Shown piece by piece: positions 28,367 to 36,206 of a stretch of 37,451 bases of DNA (positions within the stretch are counted from its first letter, which is position 1; every line of letters starts with the position of its first letter). The DNA is taken from assembly GCA_029936935.1 (NCBI GenBank), contig JAPYRQ010000017.1:1-37451 (forward strand), read 5' to 3'. The DNA comes from Dehalococcoidia bacterium (GTDB lineage Bacteria > Chloroflexota > Dehalococcoidia > Lucifugimonadales > UBA1127). A program made the position numbers and the translations under genes. The notes beneath the pieces were generated by a model. It was given only the letters and a program-made list of their open reading frames with translations, did not search any database and was not told the DNA's origin.

Positions 28367-29110
28367 CTACGAGGGCTGGTCAGCAGGCTTGAAACGGTAC
28401 CCCACGTTCCACACAGTCTCAATGAAGACGTGGTTGGCGTCCTCCACCTTGCTGCGGAGTCGTCGGACATGGACGTCCACGGTGCGGGTGCCGCCGAAGT
28501 ACTCGTAGCCCCACACGCGAGAGAGCAGCTCCTCTCGAGAGAAGACACGCCCGGGGTTGGAGGCCAGCAGCCTCAGCAACTCATACTCCTTGAAGGTGAG
28601 GAGTACTTTGTGGCCGGAGACGGTCACTTCATACCGAGATTGATCAATGACCAGGTCATCGATATGGATGGTCTCAGCCCCCTCGCGACCACGCAGTCGA
28701 CGCAGGAGTTGTTGTACACGCAGCATCAGTTCTGTTGGGTTGGGCGGTTTTAACGCGAAGTCATCGGCGCTGCGAGAGAGGTCGTAGGTGTCCAGTTCCC
28801 GCTGCGTGACCAATGCCATCACCGGGAGGTGGAGGTCTCGACAGCATTGCAGCGCCTCTTCCGTCTCGCTGAGGGAAAAGCTACCGGCATCCAGCAACAC
28901 GATGTCCGGGGTCTGCTCCACCGTCAGGGACGGCAGTTGGCTGGAATCGGTCATGGTTGATGTGGTGAACTCCCCCTTTGGGAAGCACAGCATCAGCGTC
29001 TCCGCTGCACGGTCGTCTCGACTCACCATCAGGACTGTGGGCACAGAAAACAACTCCAGAATCGGTTTCCGTAGAAGCAACAAGTATAGCATGATGGTAT
29101 TCGCATCCAC
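28367..29110 (-). CDS. OmpR-family response regulator (receiver + winged helix)
   Basis: C-terminal 'LLTFKEYELLRLLASNPGRVFSREELLSRVWGYEYFGGTRTVDVHVRRLRSKVED...ETVWNVGYRF'; receiver-like N-terminus. Start uncertain. Confidence 0.87.
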   Translation of the reverse strand: MDANTIMLYLLLLRKPILELFSVPTVLMVSRDDRAAETLMLCFPKGEFTTSTMTDSSQLPSLTVEQTPDIVLLDAGSFSLSETEEALQCCRDLHLPVMALVTQRELDTYDLSRSADDFALKPPNPTELMLRVQQLLRRLRGREGAETIHIDDLVIDQSRYEVTVSGHKVLLTFKEYELLRLLASNPGRVFSREELLSRVWGYEYFGGTRTVDVHVRRLRSKVEDANHVFIETVWNVGYRFKPADQPS

Positions 29111-29129
29111 TCATGGCTCTATTCGAAAT

Positions 29130-29159
29130 CTTGACAAGCCGTGAAAAAGAGCCTTAGAC
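29130..29159 (+). promoter_or_regulatory. Candidate promoter for the trp operon
   Basis: TTGACA (29130-29135), 18-nt spacer, TAGACT (29154-29159), immediately upstream of the T-box leader. Confidence 0.5.
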
Positions 29160-29165
29160 TGAATG

Positions 29166-29477
29166 CAACATTTACATAAAGGGCGACGGTCTGGAGTAGT
29201 ACGTCCCAAGCGGAGCCACAGAGAGTCGGGAACGGTGGAAACCGACGTTAGCGCAGGGGCTGAATGGACCATTCGGGGCATCCCGATATATCGGGAGAAG
29301 CTCAACGTCACCGGCGGTAGGACACCGCTTCAATGTCCCGGCAGAGAAGACGTCACCGGAAACGGGGCGCACTGCTGAAGAGATTTTGCTGCAGGCTTTT
29401 ATATGAGGCCAAGCAGCAAAAACAAGGGTGGCACCGCGGAGTGACCCCGCCCCTTGCATGGGACGGGGTTTTTTATT
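29166..29477 (+). ncRNA. T-box leader, probable tRNA-Trp sensor
   Basis: Stem I 'acagagagtcgggaacggtggaaaccgac' (AGAGAG / GGTG-AA motifs), conserved 'aagggtggcaccgcgg' (29424-29439), candidate UGG specifier in 'gaaTGGacc' (29265-29267), downstream terminator and trpE. Left end approximate. Confidence 0.9.
29445..29474 (+). terminator. Intrinsic terminator of the T-box
   Basis: ccccgccccttgcatgggacgggg followed by TTTTTT. Confidence 0.88.
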
Positions 29478-29493
29478 GCCTGAAATTAGCGGT

Positions 29494-30981
29494 ATGAGGA
29501 TGATGATGTACACACCAACATTGGAACAGGTCAAGGAGCTGGCGGCAGAGGGCAACCTCATCCCCGTCTATCAGGAGATCAACGCAGACCTTGATACGCC
29601 GGTCACTGCCTACATGAAGGTGGCTAAAGGCCCCTACTCCTTCCTCCTGGAGAGCATTGAGGGGGGTGAGAGGATGGCGCGCTTCAGCATCATTGGGACA
29701 GAGCCGTCAAAGGTGATTCGCACCGGCCCTGGCCAGCCTGACGGAGCTGTAGACCCGCTTCGCCTAATTGAGAAGACGCTGAGTCGATTCAAGCCTGTAG
29801 CCGTCCCGGGCCTCCCACGTTTCCATGGCGGCCAAGTAGGATTTTTGGCTTACGATGCCGTCCACTACTTCGAGCCCCGGGTGCCCGCCCCTGCCAGCAA
29901 CCCGCTGGACCTTCCGGAATCGACGTTCATGCTGGCGGACACGCTGCTGGTGTTCGACCATCTGCGACACAAGATCCAAGTCGTCAGCCACGTCCACGTC
30001 CGGGGCGATATTGAGGCTGCCTACAACAAGGCGACCAAGCGCATCGACAGGTTGGTAAAACGACTGGAACGGCCGTTGAAGCGGCAGAAGCGTGGCCCCG
30101 GGGGGGCTAAAGACGACCCTACGACAAGCTCAGGGCGAACGGAGGTCAGCTACACCTCCAACCGTACCTATGAGGAGTACGACGAGATCGTTCGGAAGTC
30201 GCGAGAGTACATCATCGCAGGCGACATCATCCAGGTGGTTCCATCCCAGCGATTGGCTCGACCGACGGAGGCCTCGCCTCTTGACTTGTACCGTGCATTG
30301 CGGGGGAGCAACCCTTCGCCATACATGTTCTTCCTGGAGCTGGACGACTTCCACATCATCGGCGCTTCGCCGGAGCTGCTCGTACGGGTGGAGGAAGGCC
30401 TGGTGCTGAACTTCCCGTTGGCAGGCACTCGACCTCGCGGCAAGACACCGGAGCAGGACGAAGCGCTGGCGGAGGAACTGAAGAACAACGAGAAGGAAAA
30501 GGCCGAGCACATCATGCTGGTGGACCTGGGCCGCAACGATGTTGGTCGCGTCAGTATCCCCGGTTCCGTGGAAGTTACCGACCTCATGCGCATCGTGAAG
30601 TACTCCCACGTCATGCATCTGGAGTCGGAGATACACGGCCAGCTTCGCCCTGACCGCACCATTTACGACGCCCTGCGCTCGTGCCTCCCGGCTGGGACGC
30701 TGTCCGGCGCGCCCAAAGTCCGTGCGATGGAGATCATCGCTGAGCTTGAAGGCGAAGCTCGAGGCGCGTACGGCGGGGCCGTGGGCTACTTCAGCTTCTC
30801 CGGCAACATGGACACGGCAATCACTATCCGCACCATGATCCTGAAGGACGGGGTGGCGTACATCCAGGCGGGCGGCGGCATTGTGTACGACAGCGAGCCG
30901 GAGGCGGAGTACCAGGAGACGTTCCAGAAGGCCGGGGCACTGCTGAACGCCATCAACCTAGCTGAATCGCAGGGGATGTGA
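29494..30981 (+). CDS. trpE: Anthranilate synthase component I
   Basis: 'IIQVVPSQRLARPTEASPLDLYRALRGSNPSPYMFFLELDDFHIIGASPELLVRVEEG', 'AGTRPRGKTPEQDEALAEELKNNEKEKAEHIMLVDLGRNDVGRV'. Upstream part of the track ORF is leader; ATG 29494/29500/29506 possible. Confidence 0.96.
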   Translation: MRMMMYTPTLEQVKELAAEGNLIPVYQEINADLDTPVTAYMKVAKGPYSFLLESIEGGERMARFSIIGTEPSKVIRTGPGQPDGAVDPLRLIEKTLSRFKPVAVPGLPRFHGGQVGFLAYDAVHYFEPRVPAPASNPLDLPESTFMLADTLLVFDHLRHKIQVVSHVHVRGDIEAAYNKATKRIDRLVKRLERPLKRQKRGPGGAKDDPTTSSGRTEVSYTSNRTYEEYDEIVRKSREYIIAGDIIQVVPSQRLARPTEASPLDLYRALRGSNPSPYMFFLELDDFHIIGASPELLVRVEEGLVLNFPLAGTRPRGKTPEQDEALAEELKNNEKEKAEHIMLVDLGRNDVGRVSIPGSVEVTDLMRIVKYSHVMHLESEIHGQLRPDRTIYDALRSCLPAGTLSGAPKVRAMEIIAELEGEARGAYGGAVGYFSFSGNMDTAITIRTMILKDGVAYIQAGGGIVYDSEPEAEYQETFQKAGALLNAINLAESQGM

Positions 30982-30984
30982 AGA

Positions 30985-31548
30985 ATGATCCTACTGATAG
31001 ACAACTACGATAGCTTTACGTACAACCTGTACCAGTACCTTTGTGAGCTTGGTGCCAAGGTTCAGGTCGAGCGCAACGACCAGATCACGGTGGATGAGAT
31101 AGAGAAGCTCAAGCCAGAAAGGATCGTGGTATCGCCCGGGCCGTGCACTCCCAAGGAGGCAGGCATCTCCGTGGAGGCCATCCTGCGCTTCGGGCCCCGC
31201 ATGCCCGTGCTAGGCGTCTGCTTGGGCCATCAATGCATCGGCGAGGCCTTTGGCGGCACAGTCGGCGGCGCAGGCGAGATCGTCCATGGAAAGACATCAC
31301 CCATCAACCACAACGGCGTTGGCGTGTTGCAGGGGCTACCTGAACCCTTCGAGGCAATCAGGTATCACTCGCTGGTGGTGAATCGAGAGAGCTTGCCCGA
31401 CGACCTAGAGGTCACAGCATGGACCGACAATGGCCTCATCATGGCGTTGAAGCACAAGGGATACCCGATAGAAGGTGTCCAGTTCCATCCAGAGTCAATC
31501 ATGACGGGCGCGGGCAAAGACCTTCTCAAGAATTTTCTGGCGATGTAG
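30985..31548 (+). CDS. trpG: Anthranilate synthase component II (glutamine amidotransferase)
   Basis: 187 aa; '[18 protein letters not shown]', '[18 protein letters not shown]', '[11 protein letters not shown]'. Confidence 0.96.
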   Translation: MILLIDNYDSFTYNLYQYLCELGAKVQVERNDQITVDEIEKLKPERIVVSPGPCTPKEAGISVEAILRFGPRMPVLGVCLGHQCIGEAFGGTVGGAGEIVHGKTSPINHNGVGVLQGLPEPFEAIRYHSLVVNRESLPDDLEVTAWTDNGLIMALKHKGYPIEGVQFHPESIMTGAGKDLLKNFLAM

Positions 31549-31577
31549 GCTAACCCAGACTAGAACAGGAGAATTAA

Positions 31578-32591
31578 ATGATTCGTGAAGCGATTGGCGC
31601 GGTAGTCGGCGGAGCTTCCTTGACCCTGGAAGAAGCCGCAGGCGTCATGGAAGAGATCATGTCAGGCGAGGCGACTCCGGCTCAAATCGGGGCATATGTC
31701 ACCGCGCTTCGACTTAAAGGCGAGACATCAGAGGAGATCGCCGGGATGGCGCAGGTCATGCGAGCGAACGGTCTTAAAGTGGTGTACCAGGAGCCGTTGG
31801 TGGACATCGTCGGCACTGGGGGAGATAGTCTCAACACCTTCAACATCTCAACAGCATCGGCTCTGGTGCTGGCGGCGTCAGGGGTCAAAGTGGCCAAGCA
31901 CGGTGCTCGAGCGGCATCGAGTGTGGCTGGCGCGGCAGACGTCCTGGAGGCGTGTGGCGTAAAGCTTGAGTTGACGCCGGAAGAGGTGATGCGATGCATC
32001 GATGAGGCGGGTATGGGCTTCATGTACGCCCCTGCCTTCCATCCTGCAATGCGGCACGCTGGCGCGCCTCGACGGGAAATAGGCATCCGTACCTTCTTCA
32101 ACATCCTTGGACCCATGACAAACCCCGCCGGCGCGGAATCGCTGGTGGTGGGGATAGCAGACCCGGCGTTTGGTGAACGGATGGCCCAGGCCTACGGTCA
32201 GCTTGGCTGCAAACACGTCTTGATAGTGCACGGTTCTGACGGTGCTGACGAACTGACACTGACCGGCCCATCGGAAATATGGGAGATGAAGGGTGGAGAA
32301 GTCACCCACTACGAACTCAAGTTGGAAGATGTGGGGCTGGAGCCCTGTGCGCCTGAAGCATTGAAAGGCAGTGTTGCTGAAGAGAACGCGGAGACCATGG
32401 AGCGACTGCTTGATGGGGAGCTAGGCCCGCTGCATCGCGCTGTGGCATTGAACGCCGGTGCAGGTATGTATGTGGCCGGTACGGTAAGCACCTTGAAAGA
32501 AGGTGCTGAAGCTGCTCGGAAGGTACTATCAAGCAAAGCGGCCCTTGCAACCCTCAAGAAGCTGGTAGAAGTAAGCAACCAGCAGGGCTAG
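31578..32591 (+). CDS. trpD: Anthranilate phosphoribosyltransferase
   Basis: 337 aa; 'DIVGTGGDSLNTFNISTASALVLAASGVKVAKHGARAASSVAGAADVLEACG'. Confidence 0.96.
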   Translation: MIREAIGAVVGGASLTLEEAAGVMEEIMSGEATPAQIGAYVTALRLKGETSEEIAGMAQVMRANGLKVVYQEPLVDIVGTGGDSLNTFNISTASALVLAASGVKVAKHGARAASSVAGAADVLEACGVKLELTPEEVMRCIDEAGMGFMYAPAFHPAMRHAGAPRREIGIRTFFNILGPMTNPAGAESLVVGIADPAFGERMAQAYGQLGCKHVLIVHGSDGADELTLTGPSEIWEMKGGEVTHYELKLEDVGLEPCAPEALKGSVAEENAETMERLLDGELGPLHRAVALNAGAGMYVAGTVSTLKEGAEAARKVLSSKAALATLKKLVEVSNQQG

Positions 32592-32640
32592 CCCTGGCCC
32601 CCAGGGTTCAACCCTGGACCTAGGCTACCTGACGGTTACC
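32583..32640 (+). repeat. Two palindromic modules; the first contains the trpD stop codon
   Basis: CAGGGCTAGCCCTG (32583-32596, perfect) and CCAGGGTTCAACCCTGG (32601-32617) + ACCTAGGCTACCTGACGGTTACC. Confidence 0.8.
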
Positions 32641-32668
32641 TAATGATGGCCAACGAGTAGAGGACAAG

Positions 32669-33463
32669 ATGGCAACAATCCTGGATGAAATAATCGAAGC
32701 AAAGAAGTCGGTGCTTGCACAGGCGAAGCTTGACGCGCCGTTGGACGAACTTCAACGACGTATCGCTGAGAGAGCCGCGCCAATAAGCCTTGCTAACGCG
32801 CTGCAGGGCGACGACATCCGACTCATCGCCGAGGTCAAGAAAGCATCGCCGTCGGCTGGCCTGTTGCGAATGGACTTCAATCCCACCGAGCTGGCAGCTA
32901 CGTACGCAGCAAGCGGTGCTGCAGCCGTCTCCTGCCTGACGGATGACCATTTCCAGGGCACGTTGAATCACCTATCTGAAGTGAAGGCCGCGCTGACTCC
33001 CTACGGGGTTCCGGTGTTGCGCAAAGACTTCCTCACAGACCCGTACCAGCTCTTTGAAGCTCGAGCGTACGGCGCGGATGCAGCGTTGCTCATCGTCGCA
33101 TTGCTGTCACCTGACGCGTTGAAGGCGCTGTTGGGCGTGGCCACAGGGTTGCAGCTTGAATGCTTGGTAGAAGTCCACGACGAGGCTGAGCTTGCTACGG
33201 CTCTGGACGCAGGGGCGAAGATCATCGGCATCAACAACCGTGACTTGCACACGTTCAAGACGGACCTGGCCGTGACCGAAGCGTTAGCTCCCAAGGCCCC
33301 CGACGATGTCACGGTAGTCAGCGAGAGCGGCATCAAAGACCGCAGCGACATGGTGCGCCTGCACGAGTTGGGTGCGGATGCAGGGTTGGTAGGCGAGGCC
33401 ATCGTGACGCAAGCCGACCCAGGTGCCAAGGTCCGTGAATTACTCGGCGTGGCAGGAGCTTAA
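32669..33463 (+). CDS. trpC: Indole-3-glycerol phosphate synthase
   Basis: 264 aa; 'LIAEVKKASPSAGLLRMDFNP', 'VPVLRKDFLTDPYQLFEARAYGADAALLIVALL', 'IIGINNRDLHTFKTDL'. Confidence 0.96.
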   Translation: MATILDEIIEAKKSVLAQAKLDAPLDELQRRIAERAAPISLANALQGDDIRLIAEVKKASPSAGLLRMDFNPTELAATYAASGAAAVSCLTDDHFQGTLNHLSEVKAALTPYGVPVLRKDFLTDPYQLFEARAYGADAALLIVALLSPDALKALLGVATGLQLECLVEVHDEAELATALDAGAKIIGINNRDLHTFKTDLAVTEALAPKAPDDVTVVSESGIKDRSDMVRLHELGADAGLVGEAIVTQADPGAKVRELLGVAGA

Positions 33464-33465
33464 CG

Positions 33466-34173
33466 ATGACGATAGTGAAGATCTGCGGCATGCGGGAGCT
33501 GTCCCACATGGTCGCAGCCGCCGAAGCAGGCGCAGACATGCTGGGCATGGTGTTCGTGCCAGCCGTTCGACGCTACATCAAACCCGAGGACGCTCGCACC
33601 CTAACCAACGATTTCCGAAGTAAATACCCTACCACTGCTGCCCCCCGGACTGGTGTGGGTCAAGGGCTAGCCCTTGTGGGGTTGTTTGCCGACCAGCCAG
33701 TGGAAGAGGTCAACGAAGTGGCAGCGAGCGTAGGGCTGGACATGGTGCAGCTGTGCGGCGATGAGCAGATCGACTACTGGGGAAAGGTCAACGTACCTCT
33801 CCTGAAGGTCGTACACGTAGTGACTCTGCCCACAGAAAGCCAGACTGCCCGCAACATCGTCATGAAAGACGTACACTTCAGGCTGCAGGAGCTTGGGGAG
33901 TCTGGCCACAGCGCAGTACTTGACCGCCAGTCTGACGTGCAACCCGGCGGTATGGGCGAGACGTTTGACTGGTCAATCGCCCGGGAGATGGCTGACCGTG
34001 GACATCGTTTCCTGCTGGCGGGCGGGCTGAACCCTGAGAACGTAGGAAACGCCATAGAAGCTACGCAGCCCTACGGTGTGGACGTCTCCAGCGGTGTAGA
34101 ATCTGATGGCGTGAAAGACATCGCCAAAATCCAGGCATTCATCGCGACGGCGAAAAGGAACTCCCAAGAATGA
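33466..34173 (+). CDS. trpF: Phosphoribosylanthranilate isomerase
   Basis: 235 aa; '[27 protein letters not shown]', '[31 protein letters not shown]', '[15 protein letters not shown]'. Confidence 0.94.
   Translation: MTIVKICGMRELSHMVAAAEAGADMLGMVFVPAVRRYIKPEDARTLTNDFRSKYPTTAAPRTGVGQGLALVGLFADQPVEEVNEVAASVGLDMVQLCGDEQIDYWGKVNVPLLKVVHVVTLPTESQTARNIVMKDVHFRLQELGESGHSAVLDRQSDVQPGGMGETFDWSIAREMADRGHRFLLAGGLNPENVGNAIEATQPYGVDVSSGVESDGVKDIAKIQAFIATAKRNSQE
33648..33676 (-). repeat. Palindromic module inside trpF
   Basis: Minus strand CAAGGGCTAGCCCTTG (33661-33676, perfect) followed by ACCCACACCAGTC. Confidence 0.65.
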
Positions 34174-35381
34174 CCAACGTAGAAAACTTACCCAACGAAC
34201 ACGGTCGGTTCGGCGCTTTTGGCGGTCGATTCGTACCTGAGACGTTGATGGCAGCCATCGAAGAACTTTGTGTTGCCTACGAAGCTGCACGTGAAGACCC
34301 AAGCTTCCAGGCGGAGTTGGCGGGGTTACTTGCGACGTACGTTGGGCGACCAACGCCGTTGACCTTCGCCGCTAACCTCACCAAGCACTTTGGCGGGGCC
34401 AAGATATACCTGAAGCGCGAGGATCTGGCACACACCGGCGCGCACAAGATCAACCACGCCATAGGGCAGGCATTGCTGGCCAAACGCATGGGCAAGAACC
34501 GCATCATCGCGGAGACAGGCGCGGGACAGCACGGCGTCGCAACGGCAACTGTGTGTGCGCTCATGGGCATGGAATGCATCGTCTACATGGGCACTGAGGA
34601 CATCCGCAGACAGGAGCCCAACGTGTTCCGGATGGAGCTGATGGGCGCAACAGTGGAGCCGGTCACCAGCGGCTCGCGCACTCTGAAGGACGCCATCAAC
34701 GAGTGCATGCGCGATTGGGTGGCTAACGTCCGCACTACCTTCTACCTGCTGGGCTCCGTAGTGGGGCCACATCCCTATCCAATGATGGTTCGCGACTTCC
34801 AATCAGTGGTTGGTCGAGAGGCCAAGGAACAGATACTGGCCGCAGAAGGCAGGCTACCTGACTACGCTGTGGCCTGTGTTGGCGGCGGCAGCAACGCAAT
34901 GGGCCTCTTCTACGACTTCATACCCAACGAGGAAGTGGCACTCATCGGCGTGGAAGCCGGCGGTCACGGCATAGAGACCGGCAAACATGCAGCACCGCTG
35001 TCGGGAGGCCGCCCCGGTGTCCTCCACGGCTCGCACTCGTACCTGTTACAAGACGATGCCGGGCAGGTGTTGGAGACGCACAGTGTCTCCGCAGGGCTGG
35101 ACTACCCCGGCGTTGGCCCAGAGCATTCCTACCTGAAGGACGCGGGTCGGGCCACCTACGTTTCGGCTACTGACGATGAGGCACTTGAAGCGTTCTCGCT
35201 GTTGTCTCGACTCGAAGGGATCATCCCGGCTCTGGAGTCTTCGCACGCGCTGGCCCACTTGAAGGTGCTGGCGCCGGAGGCCGGGCCGGACAAGGTCATC
35301 GTCGTGAACCTGAGTGGTCGCGGCGATAAAGACCTGGCAGAGGTGATTCGGGTACTTGGAGAACGGAGCGAGGTACAATAG
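34170..35381 (+). CDS. trpB: Tryptophan synthase beta subunit
   Basis: 403 aa; '[16 protein letters not shown]', '[29 protein letters not shown]', '[17 protein letters not shown]'. Confidence 0.97.
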   Translation: MTNVENLPNEHGRFGAFGGRFVPETLMAAIEELCVAYEAAREDPSFQAELAGLLATYVGRPTPLTFAANLTKHFGGAKIYLKREDLAHTGAHKINHAIGQALLAKRMGKNRIIAETGAGQHGVATATVCALMGMECIVYMGTEDIRRQEPNVFRMELMGATVEPVTSGSRTLKDAINECMRDWVANVRTTFYLLGSVVGPHPYPMMVRDFQSVVGREAKEQILAAEGRLPDYAVACVGGGSNAMGLFYDFIPNEEVALIGVEAGGHGIETGKHAAPLSGGRPGVLHGSHSYLLQDDAGQVLETHSVSAGLDYPGVGPEHSYLKDAGRATYVSATDDEALEAFSLLSRLEGIIPALESSHALAHLKVLAPEAGPDKVIVVNLSGRGDKDLAEVIRVLGERSEVQ

Positions 35382-35458
35382 CCTGGGGTCTGCCCCTCGC
35401 CAGATTCCTCGTCTTCCGCTCGGAACGACATACTAAGAATAAAACCGAGGACAAACAA

Positions 35459-35647
35459 ATGGTCATTGGCAAAGAACGGACAAGTTGGTACAGCGATCAC
35501 CCCTTGGAATGCACCTGCGTAGACTGCGAATCGCGCCGATCAGACAACAGGCGCTTCCAGGAAATGACCCAGGGTCGCAAGGTGGGTCGCAACGAGTCAT
35601 GCCCCTGCGGTAGCGGCAAGAAGTACAAGAAATGCCACGGAGCATAA
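35459..35647 (+). CDS. SEC-C metal-binding motif mini-protein
   Basis: 62 aa; C-terminal '[18 protein letters not shown]' plus N-terminal '[12 protein letters not shown]'. Confidence 0.75.
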   Translation: MVIGKERTSWYSDHPLECTCVDCESRRSDNRRFQEMTQGRKVGRNESCPCGSGKKYKKCHGA

Positions 35648-35650
35648 GTA

Positions 35651-36037
35651 ATGCCGACTCCCGCCCTTCGTAAAGTCGATAGCATCATGTACAAGGTCAA
35701 AGACCTGGCCATCTCCGAGGCCTTCTATACCGATGTCATGGGCATGACAAAGGTTTGGGAAGACACCGACCAGGGTATGATGGGCTTCCTTCTCAAGGAC
35801 AGCGATTCTGAGATTGTGCTCCACACTCGGGACGACCTTCCGCCCTTCAGCTACAATTACCTGGTCGATAACGTGCGACAGTTCTGTGACGAGCACCGTC
35901 GCAAGGACTACAAGATCGCCTTTGGCCCCATCAAGGTGCGCTCCGGCAGCTACGCCGTCCTGGTAGACCCCGACGGCAACCGCATCCCCATCATCGATCT
36001 GACGGAGTTCGGTGGCGTCCCTCGCTACGATCGGTAG
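35651..36037 (+). CDS. VOC family (glyoxalase/bleomycin-resistance-like) protein
   Basis: 128 aa; 'VDSIMYKVKDLAISEAFYTDVMGMTKVWEDTDQGMMGFLL...YAVLVDPDGNRIPIIDL'. Confidence 0.85.
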   Translation: MPTPALRKVDSIMYKVKDLAISEAFYTDVMGMTKVWEDTDQGMMGFLLKDSDSEIVLHTRDDLPPFSYNYLVDNVRQFCDEHRRKDYKIAFGPIKVRSGSYAVLVDPDGNRIPIIDLTEFGGVPRYDR

Positions 36038-36111
36038 GGCTAGCCCTACACCCACATGCCTGCAGTTACCAAAGTCAGGGAATTGCCTGCACCCACATTC
36101 CTGTGGTTACC
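36035..36111 (+). repeat. Two palindromic modules; the first begins with the VOC gene stop codon
   Basis: TAGGGCTAGCCCTA (36035-36048, perfect) + CACCCACATGCCTGCAGTTACC; CAGGGAATTGCCTG + CACCCACATTCCTGTGGTTACC (36076-36111). Confidence 0.8.
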
Positions 36112-36206
36112 CTAGTGGTCGAAACTATAGACGCCTACGCATTGTGTCCGAAATGTATTAGTATTCGCCACGAATCATGAATATCCATTATGAGTAGCCC
36201 TTGAGC

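Noticed and set aside
29172-29561. 129-aa minus-strand ORF over the T-box leader
   Set aside because: Region is explained by the T-box RNA and trpE start on the plus strand.
27175-36111. CRISPR array
   Set aside because: Repeats are dispersed palindromic modules kilobases apart, without regularly spaced direct repeats or cas genes.
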